A DNA stretch of 61,388 bases from Thermosporothrix hazakensis (GCF_003253565.1 NZ_QKUF01000032.1:1-61388); one strand, 5' to 3'. Shown: positions 40,998 to 50,195, counted from the first letter of the stretch. Notes: a model not told the origin generated them from the sequence alone. Program-made: numbers and translations.

Positions 40998-41477
40998 ATG
41001 CCAGAGGTATACACTGTCGATTCGGTTATTCAGATCAAGCGTCCAGCCGCAGAGATTTACGACTTTGTCTCGACGCCTGCGAACTGGCCGGGCCTGCATC
41101 CTGACACGATCGCTGTTGGAGGTGATACCAACCATCCAGAAACGATTGGCTCTCGCTTTGTCGAGGTGGTTCGGCATCCCGGGCGGCACTCCTCGGGCAC
41201 TCCTGTGCTCTGGGAGGTCACGAAATCGGAGCGTCCTCATCTCTGGGAAATCAGCCTGTCGGGCGGGTCCGAACTGGTTCAGCAGTGTGTGATTACCTAC
41301 ACTCTCGTACAGCAGGGGGAGGAGACGCGCTTTAGCCGACACATGGTCACGGTGCTCCAACCCGATGCAAAGGCGAAACTGAAACCGGAGCGCCTATCCA
41401 GTTTTCAAAAGAGTGATGTGCATGACGAGTATCTTCGGCGCGTTAAGGCGCATCTGGAAGGCGGTGTGACGGCATAG
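40998..41477 (+). CDS. SRPBCC-family (START-like) protein
   Basis: 159 residues: VYTVDSVIQIKRPAAEIYDFVSTPANWPGLHPD is the typical first strand and helix of SRPBCC ligand-binding proteins; LWEVTKSERPHLWEISLSGG and CVITYTLVQQGEETRFSRHM complete the beta sheet. It probably binds or transforms a hydrophobic small molecule; no catalytic residues can be named. Start at 40998 from GAGGAGGAGAACGT. A TATACT-like box lies near 40920. Confidence 0.8.
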   Translation: MPEVYTVDSVIQIKRPAAEIYDFVSTPANWPGLHPDTIAVGGDTNHPETIGSRFVEVVRHPGRHSSGTPVLWEVTKSERPHLWEISLSGGSELVQQCVITYTLVQQGEETRFSRHMVTVLQPDAKAKLKPERLSSFQKSDVHDEYLRRVKAHLEGGVTA

Positions 41478-41585
41478 CCTGGCCTCTGGCGCTGGCTTAT
41501 CAGCATCTCGCTTGTGGAAAGAGACGGGAGAGAGGATTGTGAGTCACTATCTCTCCCTGTCTGATGTGTGCTATAGGTGGTATCG

Positions 41586-42059
41586 TCAGGCTTCTGGCGC
41601 GATCTCATCTCCAATAGTGAGCAGGCCATCAGTGAGAATTTGAGCATGCAGGCCGCCACGATGAATCAGCGATGAGAGTAGCGCTTTCTTCCCTGTGACC
41701 TCGACAAGATGCTGACATGGCTCACAGATCTCGACGCCACGCAGCAACACCTCGCCAACGCGAAAGGTCCGCCCTATCAGATGCCCGAGCGGAACACCTT
41801 GCGTCACCAGATTGCGCCGGGTCTCGCCGGGCTCAAGCTGGATGTGATGATCCTGCGCCAGTCGCTCCAGGACCTCGGCCTCGATCAGCGAGATCTCGCG
41901 TAAAGGGCCGCGAAACCATGAGTAGAAGCCCTCCTCTTTGCAGTAGCGATCCCCTTCCAGCCCTTTACCCGCGACGGCACGGACCGAGCGAAGCGGCTTC
42001 ATGGGCGCCCCCGCTGTATCGGCAATATGGATTGAGACAAGTGTACCTTTCCACATCAT
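41586..42059 (-). CDS. MOSC-domain protein
   Basis: 157 residues, a stand-alone MOSC domain: GKGLEGDRYCKEEGFYSW, LREISLIEAEVLERL, RRNLVTQGVPLGHLIGRTFRVGEVLLRGVEICEPCQHL. The conserved Cys of CEPCQHL is the predicted molybdenum-cofactor/sulfur site. Such proteins carry Moco-bound sulfur in N-hydroxylated-compound reductases (YiiM/mARC-like). No partner reductase is next to it. It is convergent with the SRPBCC gene. Confidence 0.88.
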   Translation of the reverse strand: MMWKGTLVSIHIADTAGAPMKPLRSVRAVAGKGLEGDRYCKEEGFYSWFRGPLREISLIEAEVLERLAQDHHIQLEPGETRRNLVTQGVPLGHLIGRTFRVGEVLLRGVEICEPCQHLVEVTGKKALLSSLIHRGGLHAQILTDGLLTIGDEIAPEA

Positions 42060-42368
42060 GTGGTCTCCTTCCTGATTCTGTGGGCATCAGAACCCGAAAG
42101 GACAGCCCAAAAAGCAAGCGACCGCAGGTTCTTGATACCCACGGTCTTTTCTGTTGCTCTTCGTATCTCTTCTCAGCAAAAATGCACGTAAAAAGGGCAG
42201 AGTTCACCCGTGGGCAAAAGAACCACGGGACAGCCTCCCGCCGTTTCAACCGGCATGATCATCCTCCTTGACGTGCATATAATGCTCCTGGAAGGGAGTA
42301 TACAGCCTTTTCTGCCTGTCCGTCAAGGCGGGCACTGTATGGGAGGAGACGGGAAAAGCAAGATCTGA
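42060..42368. other. Intergenic region with hairpins
   Basis: Contains ACCGCAGGTTCTTGATACCC-type and CCCGTGGG/CCACGGG inverted repeats (around 42209-42230), with no ribosome site or protein-like frame. Possibly IS debris; nothing certain. Confidence 0.25.
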
Positions 42369-42369
42369 G

Positions 42370-42588
42370 AAGCTTCTTTACTGTTTTGGGAAATGGCGCA
42401 ATCCCTGTTGAGCGTCTTGCAGGGGTGACGATTCCCACGCTTGTGCTGGACGGAAGCGCGAGCCCGGCCTCCATGCGTGACGCGGTGCGGACCGTCGCGA
42501 AGGCGTTGCCGCAGCTCACGTGATGGGCAGACACACAGTTTCGGCGGAGGTGCTGGCCCCCGTGTTGGCCGCATTCTTTCGCGACTGA
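42370..42588 (+). pseudogene. Frameshifted 3' remnant of an alpha/beta hydrolase
   Basis: One frame reads VLGNGAIPVERLAGVTIPT, then LVLDGSASPASMRDAVRTVA, ending at TGA near 42523; the next frame continues GQTH and VSAEVLAPVLAAFFRD to TGA at 42588. These are the last strands and the His-bearing C terminus of a common alpha/beta hydrolase group, so the remnant has lost its 5' two thirds and carries at least one frameshift. Clear gene decay next to the frameshifted monooxygenase. Confidence 0.7.
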
Positions 42589-42668
42589 ACAGACACATCT
42601 AACGAGCTGTTCCATATGCCTGTTGCTGTCAAAAAGACATACATATATATGTACATGCTAATGTAATT

Positions 42669-43878
42669 CTAATAGTGCTTGAGCTTGATGGCGTTCGCTG
42701 CCTGTTGTGTGGCTTGCGACATTTTTCCGACAAGGGAGCGCTGACGAGGCAGGAGCGAGAGCAACCGAAGCATCAAGGTACGCAGTCCGATCTCTATACG
42801 CGTGCGTGGGATGCTATCCCCGACACCTTGCGCGCCCAGATTTTGGTTCGCTGTAACATAACCGCGCAGCACGTCTTCATAGCGAGCAAATGCTGTTCGA
42901 TAATCGCCATGAGCCTCGGCCAGCTCACCCGCCAGGACGTAGGCTCCTACCAGGGCCAAACTGGTTCCCTGACCAGAGGCAGGCGATGCGCAATAACCGG
43001 CATCCCCTGCAAGCACTACTCGACCTGTCGACCAGCGATCCATATGTATCTGGCTCAGTGAATCGAAGTAGAAGTCAGGGGCATCCCATACCGCCTCAAG
43101 CAGTTGTGGAACAATGCCACCTTCGCCCGCAAACTGCTCGACCAGCAACAAAAGCAGTTGCTGATAGTCCCGATAGTCATAGGTGAGTTGGGGTGACATA
43201 AAGTAGAAGAATGCCTTCGCATCCTCCGTATCGTGTGCAGCTATAGCTGCCGACGATCTTTCCGGGCAATGGATAGTAGAGTTCGTGGTGATCGAGCTGA
43301 AAGAAGTTCGGCGTACTGAAAATGGAGACATAGGCTCCGAGGTGGCGGATGAACTGCGCTTCGTCTCCAAAAGCAAGCGTTCGTACATTGGAGTGAAGCC
43401 CGTCCGCGCCGATCACGAGATCAAACGTTCGTGGTGCCGCGTGTCTGAAGCTGACCTGCACGCCATCTTCATGCTGCTCGATAGCTGTGATGGAGTCGCC
43501 AAACAGGTATTCAACATCGTCGCGCGTGTGCTCGTAGAGAATGCGTGAGAGGTCTCCGCGTACGACCTCATCATCTCGTCCCTCGCGATAATTGAGGATA
43601 TCAGCGGGAATAGAGGCAACGGGTCGCTTTCTGCTGTCAACATAGGTTCCGCCTTTCATCTGCGTGCTGGCCTGTCGAATGGCGGGCAAAAGCCCCATCC
43701 ATTCGATCACATCGATAGCGACTCCACGAATATCGACTTTGTACCCTCCTTCACGAAGGGTGGGTGCTTGCTCCACAATGGTTGGTTGGAAGCCGTAGCG
43801 AGAGAGCCAGTAGGCGAGGGTGGGGCCGGTAATACTTGCCCCTGAGATGAGAATGCGTCGGTTTGCGGGGGTATGCAT
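42669..43878 (-). pseudogene. FAD-dependent monooxygenase (PHBH fold), frameshifted
   Basis: Frame 1 (43878 to about 43245) holds the FAD-binding N terminus (ILISGASITGPTLAYWLSRYG, then VRGDLSRIL and DLVIGADGLHSNVR). Frame 2 (from about 43245 to 42669) holds the rest (AKAFFYFMSPQLTYDYRDY, GRVVLAGDAGYCASPASGQG, which is the second FAD motif). The frames join around GCAGCTATAGCTGC (43237-43250), a perfect 14-bp palindrome, where one extra base (or two missing) would explain the break. Intact length would be about 400 residues, normal for class-A flavoprotein hydroxylases. It lies 12 bp downstream of the TetR gene, its probable repressor. Pseudogene or sequencing error. Confidence 0.85.
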
Positions 43879-43890
43879 ATTTTTCTGCTC

Positions 43891-44550
43891 CTATTCTGCT
43901 TTATCTGCATGTGGGAATACGCCATCAAGCGCCATTTCTACAACGCAGTCACACAGCTCTTCGAGAGACTTTTGTGTGGTCAATTGTTGCTGTGTGTAGG
44001 ACTGAATCGCCAGCATGCTTAACGAGAACATATTCATGATAATCAGGTGTGCGTCGAGGTTCGGGCGGATCAATCCAGCTTCCTGCGCCTTCCGAAGAAA
44101 AGCTACTGCGGCCTCGCCCCATTCAACCTCCAGGTTTGCCGCGGGAATATTCGGGAACAGGCTTCCAGGTGCTCCAATACGCCAGTTAAGCAATCGAAGG
44201 AGATAGGGATGTCGATGTGCGAGATGGAAGTACCAGGACGCACAAATTTCAAGGAAGCGGCGCACTTTTTCGGGATCGCGGTGGGCGACCTCGTCATTGA
44301 TAAAAGGGGCGATCAGCTCCCCGAGGGAATCATTTTCCTGATTGCGCAGGCGCTCTATGACAGCCCGGTATATTCCTTCTTTGCTCTCAAAGTAGCGAAA
44401 CAGCAGCGCGATATTATACCCTGCTCGCCTGGCGATCACGTCCATGCGAGCCCCATCAAAGCCATTCTCTGCGAAGGTTTCCGCCGCGGCTTGCAGGATA
44501 ATCTCCTGTGTGCGGGCCGCGTTCCGTTCTCTTCTCATTCCTTGCGACAT
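43891..44550 (-). CDS. TetR/AcrR-family repressor
   Basis: 219 residues. The N-terminal HTH (about 10-56) reads ARTQEIILQAAAETFAENGFDGARMDVIARRAGYNIALLFRYFESKEGIYRAVIE; the remaining helices form the ligand-binding/dimer domain. AAGAAAGG stands 7 bases before the ATG. It is the first gene of an operon with the FAD monooxygenase and probably represses it and itself through the palindrome just upstream. Confidence 0.93.
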   Translation of the reverse strand: MSQGMRRERNAARTQEIILQAAAETFAENGFDGARMDVIARRAGYNIALLFRYFESKEGIYRAVIERLRNQENDSLGELIAPFINDEVAHRDPEKVRRFLEICASWYFHLAHRHPYLLRLLNWRIGAPGSLFPNIPAANLEVEWGEAAVAFLRKAQEAGLIRPNLDAHLIIMNMFSLSMLAIQSYTQQQLTTQKSLEELCDCVVEMALDGVFPHADKAE

Positions 44551-44567
44551 CTTCGATCCTTTCTTGT

Positions 44568-44587
44568 GTAAGTAATAATTTACTTAC
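44568..44587. promoter_or_regulatory. TetR operator palindrome
   Basis: GTAAGTAA, four bases, TTACTTAC: perfect 8-bp arms placed 18 bp upstream of the TetR start codon, the classic position for autorepression. Confidence 0.75.
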
Positions 44588-44947
44588 AAGTATCTTATCA
44601 GAAAAGAATATGGATGTCAAGGGATGCTTGAGGAGATCTGAAGTGAGGTACCGGGAATATGGACGCCCTGTGTTATTCCCTTCTTTGCACTTCTCTGCCT
44701 GAAGCACGCATTTCAGATCGGAGAAACACAGAGAAATCATGCTCCTCGTTCGCTCCAGATATGTGAGATGTAGAAGAAAAAGCGTAGTATCAGGTAGAGA
44801 TAACTCTTGAAGAGATAGTAGATTTTTATGTATTCTCAAAGAGATAATGACACTTCTGAGAGACAAGTGAGAGAGAAAATGGGAGAGGAGCGCTGCTTCT
44901 AAGGCCATCTTCTGACAAAGGCAGGGACGAGAGCGCTAAAAGAGAGA

Positions 44948-45070
44948 AGCTTGACGAGAGAGGTTAGTGGAATGGCTGGAAGACGAAAGAGAGGAGCTTG
45001 ATGACAGAGACCGGAAGCCTGATGAGAGAGGTCGATAGAATAGATAGAAGACGAAAGAGAGGAGCTTGAT
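44948..45070. repeat. Two ~68-bp degenerate direct repeats
   Basis: GAAGACGAAAGAGAGGAGCTTGAT is repeated in two pieces at 44979-45002 and 45047-45070; the preceding sequence (GCTTGACGAGAGAGGT / GCCTGATGAGAGAGGT) is also shared. Purine-rich on the plus strand. The surrounding 607-bp gap (44551-45157) has no supported gene. Confidence 0.6.
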
Positions 45071-45157
45071 TTGAGAATGCCTGTAATACTGCGTTTGCTA
45101 CTGTGAGAGTGATGATAAAAGAGAGGATGAACTGAAGAGAGGAAAGAGAACTGATCT

Positions 45158-45394
45158 ATGAACACGAACCCACCACAGAATGATTATACAAGCAAGGGGA
45201 CCTGCACTACTACAAAGGCGTCGATGTTTCCGGCATGGATTGGTATTGGTATCGCGTTTGGTGTTGTTTTTGGCTTGCTCTTCCATAACCTGGCTCTGGG
45301 TGTTGGTATTGGCCTGTCCCTCGGTATTGCAATCGGCAGCGGTCTGACAGCGGCACAGTCAAAGAAGAAAGAAACAGATGGGCCAGAGCGGTAA
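45158..45394 (+). CDS. Small glycine-rich membrane protein
   Basis: 78 residues: a polar N terminus (TNPPQNDYTSKGT), two close hydrophobic helices (MFPAWIGIGIAFGVVFGLLF and ALGVGIGLSLGIAIGSGL) with G-x-G-x-G spacing like glycine-zipper proteins, and a short basic tail AQSKKKETDG. Probably an integral membrane protein of unknown role. GAGAGGAAAGAG precedes the ATG. A hairpin follows at 45444. Confidence 0.7.
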   Translation: MNTNPPQNDYTSKGTCTTTKASMFPAWIGIGIAFGVVFGLLFHNLALGVGIGLSLGIAIGSGLTAAQSKKKETDGPER

Positions 45395-45443
45395 GGCTGG
45401 CCCTATCCATTGTCGCGCCATAATATTATGCATATCTCGAAGG

Positions 45444-45470
45444 AGGGCCAGGAGCTTGCTGGCCCTTCTG
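45444..45470 (+). terminator. Weak terminator hairpin
   Basis: AGGGCCAG (45444-45451), loop GAGCTTG, CTGGCCCT (45459-45466), followed by a poor T-run. It may end the small membrane protein transcript. Confidence 0.45.
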
Positions 45471-45489
45471 GTATTTGTTCTGCTGCTCT

Positions 45490-45630
45490 CCATATGAATG
45501 CTGCGGTAAACATTCGAAACCGCTTTACCGTGTTTCGGCACGGTGGGCTCTCGTCAATGAGCCCTGAAGCCCTGTCTTCTTCGGAAGATGAGGGCAAGCC
45601 TCCGTCTTCAGCCGGGGGTCATTGACTGTT
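45490..45630 (+). mobile_element. tnpB 3'-end remnant with IS200/IS605-type right end
   Basis: The frame reads MNAAVNIRNRFTVFRHGG and ends GKPPSSAGGH at TGA 45623-45625. MNAAVNI is the RuvC-III D-x-NAAxNI motif of TnpB with the Asp altered to His/Met context. The DNA folds as CCGTG-TTTCG-CACGG, GGGCTC/GAGCCC and CTTC-TTCG-GAAG, then closes with AAGCCTCC...GGGGGTCATTGAC, as omega-RNA/right-end regions do. Only the last ~45 codons survive; the rest of the element is gone. Confidence 0.6.
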
Positions 45631-46174
45631 AATCGACGGTTTCAAGGTAGCGTTGGAGTGCTTCAAGAGCGATTCGGCGCATGCTATAGTGCGTCTTCTC
45701 CTCGGGCGACATCTCGGCGAATGTCTTCGTTGAGCCATCGGGCTGAAAAAGCGCATCCCAACCAAAGCCATTGGAGCCGCGCGGTGAAACCACGGTTCCC
45801 GAGATAACCCCCTCAAAGAAGTGTAGCGTTCCTGCCTCATCCGCGTACCCGATGAGCGTGCGAGCAGTCGCTTTTGCGTTCTCAAACGTTTCGGTCAGCT
45901 TGTAGATCCCCTCGACGCCAACCGTTTTCAAAAACCACTTGACCAGCGGCCCGGGCAGCCCGTTCATGCCCTCAAGGAAGAGCGACGTATCTTCTACAAT
46001 GAATGAGCCAGGATGATGCTTCTGTGCCTCTCTCAGCTTGGCGGCAATGATGGTATGGGGGTCTATCTCCTGAAGCTCTGGAAGATCCATATCTATGCCC
46101 TCTACATGGGGGATCAAGGCGCGTACTTCTGCGAGTTTATGCTTGTTGCCAGTCAGAAAAAATAATGGCTTCAT
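45629..46174 (-). CDS. rdgB: Non-canonical purine NTP pyrophosphatase (RdgB/HAM1)
   Basis: 181 residues, near the family length (190-200). The N-terminal FLTGNKHKLAEV matches the nucleotide-binding TGNxxK; EDTSLFLEGMNGLPG is the conserved catalytic Asp region, GVISGTVV and GSNGFGWDALFQPDG the GFGYDP-like loop, and FAEMSPEEKTHYSMRRIAL the SHR-type C-terminal motif (here HYSMR). It hydrolyses dITP/XTP to the monophosphate, cleaning the nucleotide pool. Single gene, minus strand, its stop close to the TnpB remnant. Confidence 0.92.
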   Translation of the reverse strand: MKPLFFLTGNKHKLAEVRALIPHVEGIDMDLPELQEIDPHTIIAAKLREAQKHHPGSFIVEDTSLFLEGMNGLPGPLVKWFLKTVGVEGIYKLTETFENAKATARTLIGYADEAGTLHFFEGVISGTVVSPRGSNGFGWDALFQPDGSTKTFAEMSPEEKTHYSMRRIALEALQRYLETVD

Positions 46175-46263
46175 CTCTCTCCTCTCTCTTCTCTGCTTTT
46201 ATTAGGAAAAAGCAATGATCACGCTGCATTATATGCTCCTGGATGGGGATGTGCCACCGCCGC

Positions 46264-46293
46264 TTGACAATCCCGATTGCCGCCCGGTACAAT
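46264..46293 (+). promoter_or_regulatory. Promoter of the GNAT gene
   Basis: TTGACA (46264-46269), 18 bp, TACAAT (46288-46293). The start point near 46300 leaves a leader of about 250 nt before the acetyltransferase ATG, which contains a short reading frame at 46340. Confidence 0.65.
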
Positions 46294-46339
46294 AAGAACG
46301 TTGAAACATCGTGACAGAACTGAGAAAGGAGAAGTCCCA

Positions 46340-46423
46340 ATGTCCCCTATCCTCTCTCTTGTTCTGTTTTTCATCTCTTCCCATTATCACCATAGACCTG
46401 CTTCTCATCTCGCCCAGGGGTGA
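46340..46423 (+). CDS. Possible 27-residue leader peptide
   Basis: ATG 46340 is preceded by GAGAAAGGAG at good spacing, better than many real genes here. It encodes 27 residues beginning MSPILSLVLFFISS and rich in His and Ser afterwards (HYHHRPASHLAQG). It lies in the long leader of the acetyltransferase messenger and may be a regulatory upstream frame or a small membrane peptide. Confidence 0.35.
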   Translation: MSPILSLVLFFISSHYHHRPASHLAQG

Positions 46424-46549
46424 AGTATGCCCATTGACAGGCATATCCTGTGAAGACCTTCCCTTCGTTGTAACAGACTCATATCCACCTCTACGGCTCT
46501 TCTTTGTATTCTTTTACCCTTTTTAGCGTATCCTGCTCAGGAGATGTAT

Positions 46550-47902
46550 ATGCACTCTGTTTTGGACCCTGCATTTCGGCGTGATCTGGGCGATGGCCTT
46601 GTATTGCGCTGGTCTACTGCCGACGATATCGAGCGTATCGCAACTCTACACAGTCTGGTCCATCGTGACGCGGTCGACGCGCCTCCCAACGAGGAGTACA
46701 TCCGGCAGATTCGGCGGATGATGTCTGATGATTTTCCTCTGATGGGGCCGCGGGATTTCGGCGTTGTTGAGGATACCAGCAAGGCGGGTAACCCCATTAT
46801 CGCCACAACCGCTGTCTGGCGGCACACCTGGGCCTACGAAGGGATTCCCTTTCATGTGGGCCGTCCGGAAATGGTCGCCACCGATCCCGCTTACCGCAAT
46901 CGCGGGCTGATTCGGGCGCTGTTTGAGCTCTTTCACGCACGCAGTGAGGCTCAGGGAGATCTTGTACAGGCCATTACCGGTATTTCCTACTTCTACCGAC
47001 AGTTTGGCTATGAATATGCGCTTGAGCTGGATGATCGGCGCATGATGCCCATTGCCCTGATTCCCGAAGTCAGGGGAGCTTTGACGCTTCGTGAGGCCAC
47101 CGTTGATGATATTCCTCTATTGGAGGAGCTCTATCGGCGGCGTCAGGCCAGTGGGATTCTCTCTGAGCTGCCAACGCGAGCCATGTGGCTCTATGATATT
47201 GAGACCTGGAAACGACATCCCGAGTTGCGGCATTTTCTGGCCTGCTACATGCTTGTAAACGCGGCTGGCGAGACGGTCGGCGCCCTTATCACCGATGCAT
47301 ACCGCCGGGGAAAAGCGCTCTATGTCTGGCTGCTGGAGCTGATTGAGGGGACGAATATGCAGGCTATCCTGCCCTCACTCTTGCAGGCGCTGCGGGCGTA
47401 TGGCGCTGGTATTGAGCCGGCCTTGCCCGATGGCGAGCCGTTTCTGGAGATCTGCTTTGCGCTTGGAACCACACACCCGGTGTTTGAGTTCGCAGACATT
47501 ACGCTCCGTCAGCCTGTGGAGGCACCCTATGCCTGGTATCTGCGGGTGAAGGATCTGCCCGGATTTCTGCTTCATATCGCTCCGGCACTTGAACAGCGGC
47601 TGGCAGCGTCGTCCCTTGCGGGCTACAGCGGCGATATCAAGGTGAATTTCTATCGCGGTGGGCTTCGTATGCACCTTGAACGCGGGCGCCTGAAGGTGGT
47701 AGAGGACTGGCGCAAGCCCGTGTATGGAGAGAGTGAAGATGCCTCTTTTCCGCCTCTGCTCTTCCTTCAAGTGCTCTTCGGATATCGGAGCGTTGACTTC
47801 TTACGCCAGGTTTTCCCTGATGTGTGGGCCAGCGTCGAAGCCGCGCCATTGCTCAAGGTGCTCTTCCCCACGCGCCCCTCGTTCATGTTATGCTGGAACT
47901 AA
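46550..47902 (+). CDS. Eis-like GNAT N-acetyltransferase
   Basis: 450 residues: an N-terminal GNAT domain with acetyl-CoA loop MVATDPAYRNRGLIRALFELF (R/QxxGxG/A as RNRGLI), a second GNAT-like domain and a C-terminal sterol-carrier-like region, the three-part layout of Eis-type enhanced-intracellular-survival acetyltransferases (usually about 400 residues). Such enzymes acetylate aminoglycosides or other polyamines. The start is set at 46550 because AGGAG lies six bases upstream; the ATG at 46544 touches the ribosome site. Substrate unknown. Confidence 0.85.
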   Translation: MHSVLDPAFRRDLGDGLVLRWSTADDIERIATLHSLVHRDAVDAPPNEEYIRQIRRMMSDDFPLMGPRDFGVVEDTSKAGNPIIATTAVWRHTWAYEGIPFHVGRPEMVATDPAYRNRGLIRALFELFHARSEAQGDLVQAITGISYFYRQFGYEYALELDDRRMMPIALIPEVRGALTLREATVDDIPLLEELYRRRQASGILSELPTRAMWLYDIETWKRHPELRHFLACYMLVNAAGETVGALITDAYRRGKALYVWLLELIEGTNMQAILPSLLQALRAYGAGIEPALPDGEPFLEICFALGTTHPVFEFADITLRQPVEAPYAWYLRVKDLPGFLLHIAPALEQRLAASSLAGYSGDIKVNFYRGGLRMHLERGRLKVVEDWRKPVYGESEDASFPPLLFLQVLFGYRSVDFLRQVFPDVWASVEAAPLLKVLFPTRPSFMLCWN

Positions 47903-48983
47903 TGGTGTATCCAGAAAAAGCAGGGCCGGTTGATAACAGCATATTCGCCGGCCTGCCACTCATCCATTGCCCTTTCTGGCTACCGACCGTTTTCTATGCA
48001 ACAGCGCAGAAAGTGGAATACGAGAAGGTTGGGCTGCTTGTATTGCCATCGTACAGAAGCTCGTACTGGCTATGGGGCAGATAGTATCAAGCAGCCAGCA
48101 ATGAGGAGGGAGTAGTCTCTTTTCCTGAGCGTCGTACGCGGCTTCTCACGAGGCTGTCAGAGTTTGAGGCAAGAGCAAGTGAGTTGAGGGAACGATGGAC
48201 GGCGGCTCCTCGTCTGAAATGCTGGTTGATGTACGTCTTTATACAGGCCCTTGCCTCTCCCTTTTCCCCACATCGCATATCCCTGCTCTTCGGGAAAACG
48301 AGTCGCTCTGCTAGAGGTGTTGTGCTATAGAAGAATCTATTCCAGAGCTGAGCAGTGTGGATATATATGCGAAGCAAGATAAACCCATCCATAGTAATGG
48401 AGAAAAAATAGCTATAAAGACTCAATTCTATTGAGATTACTGGACAAACAAGAGGTAAAATGATATAAAAAAGCTGTAGTAACAATTTGGCGGGCCAGTA
48501 TATACCGGTCATGCATATTACTGATACTTTTGCGGTGGAGAGCTGCGAATAAATGCGTAAAACAGCTCTCTTTTCTCTATTCTCACATCAAGCTGTGTTT
48601 GCCTCCTGATCTGGAAATGGAGTAAGGATATTCCTTGTCTGGAAATGGCGCTCTACAGGCGCTAACACAGGAGCAAGCTGACGACAAAAATGGATGCAAG
48701 GATGCGTAGAACATGGTTGAGAGACGAACCGGTTTCCCTGGGGAACAATGCTTTTACCCCCTTCTCCTTTCACAATGTCAGCCGTGATTGCCTGATTCTC
48801 TCTGTCCTGCTGAGAGGCGCAAAAAGAGGCACCCACCATTCCGTCTCTCTCAGACAGGCAATAGTAGAAACACTTCAATACCGATACTTCAGGGGATATC
48901 ACTGCTTCTTTACTCGACGTTTGCCAGGCGTCGCCTTGCTTTATAGGGAAGCATGATATTATCGGTCGAGCTTAGAAAGCGGT
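47903..48983. other. 1.1-kb region without a supported gene
   Basis: Several weak frames exist (plus 48120-48330 reading LSEFEARASELRERW; minus 48588-48902), none with a ribosome site or recognised family. Composition is AT-rich near 48340-48500. They may be decayed genes. No clear terminator or promoter. Confidence 0.3.
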
Positions 48984-50144
48984 ATGGCATCGCATGTGCC
49001 AACGCAAAAATCACGTAATGGATGGTATAGAATGCAAGATCCAACGACTCATCAGACTGACGTACAACAAGTGCCCGAGCCGGAGGCGCTTGAGCCGGGG
49101 CAAGATCGAAGCGCCTTTCAGTCTTTTTTTCGCTGGTGGTATGCTTTAACAGCTATTTCTGAGACTGAAGATGTGCCAGATCTTTTGGAACGCGAAATTA
49201 TTCGGAAATCCCGTCTCCTCAGTGTGATCGTCTTTTTTCTGCTGGTTATCTTCGTTCTGTTTATTCCGGGATGTCTTGCACTTCCGAACCGCTATGTGCT
49301 GGTCGCGGACCTGGGCATGATGGTGATCTGTGTGCTGGCGCTTTTCCTGAATCGCGCTCACAAGCCGATGGTTGCGGGTGTGCTGCTGGTACTCTCCTTT
49401 GAGGCTGCCCTGATGATGGTCGTTCTGACAACGCAGCCGCTGGACGAGCCAAGCATCCAGCAATATGAGCTCTTTGTCTTTGGCGAATTGCTGGCGGTCT
49501 CGCTGCTGAGCGCTCGAAGCGTCTTTTTCGTCGCCCTGTTCAATTCTGTCTTCATCTGTCTAAGTCTGCTCTATCAGCCGCAAACGCCAACTCTGGCGGC
49601 TGACCTGCACACCCAGTTCTGGCCGATGTTGCTTCGTCCGGTTGGGGTGCAGTTGCTGGTCGCTGGTGTCACCTATCTATGGGTGTCGAGTGCCAGTAAC
49701 TATCTCTCTCGGGCGTATCGCGCCGAAAAAATCGCCACGGCTGCTCAGCAAACGGCGGAGAAACAGCGAGAGATTGCTGAGCAGGATCGCCTGCGTCTGC
49801 AAACGGACATCGAGCGCGTGGTCCACAATCATGCGACCGCGATGAACCGGCGTCTGATTACCAAGATTCCGCTGCAAGAGTATGAACCGGTTCTCTGGCC
49901 GCTCATTAACGTCTTTAACTCGCTTCAGAACCGCTTGCAGCATACGCAGCAGGTGGAGCAATCCTTGAAGCAGTTGAATCAGGCGATCTCACAGTGCGCG
50001 GAATTGATCTCTTCGGGGAAATACTCCCCGCTGCAACCGCTACAGACAAAAACGAACCTGGACTTGCTCCTGACCGCATTACGCGAGCATTTCAAGGGAG
50101 CACAGCGCCAGGACGAGAGTAGTCATCCTCCCTTTTATCGATAA
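48984..50144 (+). CDS. Integral membrane protein with C-terminal coiled coil
   Basis: 386 residues. A polar N terminus is followed by about six hydrophobic helices between residues 75 and 245 (SVIVFFLLVIFVLFIPG, ADLGMMVICVLALFL, VLLVLSFEAALMMVVL, LLAVSLLSARSVFFVALF, GVQLLVAGVTYLWV), then a HAMP-like/coiled-coil region (AEKIATAAQQTAEKQREIAEQDRLRL) and a helical tail. It resembles the membrane sensor half of Ktedonobacteria histidine kinases but has no kinase domain. Start uncertain between 48984 and 49032 (MQDPTTHQTD). It may be a signalling partner; function unknown. Confidence 0.7.
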   Translation: MASHVPTQKSRNGWYRMQDPTTHQTDVQQVPEPEALEPGQDRSAFQSFFRWWYALTAISETEDVPDLLEREIIRKSRLLSVIVFFLLVIFVLFIPGCLALPNRYVLVADLGMMVICVLALFLNRAHKPMVAGVLLVLSFEAALMMVVLTTQPLDEPSIQQYELFVFGELLAVSLLSARSVFFVALFNSVFICLSLLYQPQTPTLAADLHTQFWPMLLRPVGVQLLVAGVTYLWVSSASNYLSRAYRAEKIATAAQQTAEKQREIAEQDRLRLQTDIERVVHNHATAMNRRLITKIPLQEYEPVLWPLINVFNSLQNRLQHTQQVEQSLKQLNQAISQCAELISSGKYSPLQPLQTKTNLDLLLTALREHFKGAQRQDESSHPPFYR

Positions 50145-50195
50145 AGTGGGGTGGCTTGCTCCCTATTTTGTATCACGGGAAAGGAAACGTATGCT

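Noticed and set aside
48588..48902. 104-codon minus-strand frame
   Set aside because: No ribosome site, family or neighbouring operon context; retained only as part of the unassigned region.
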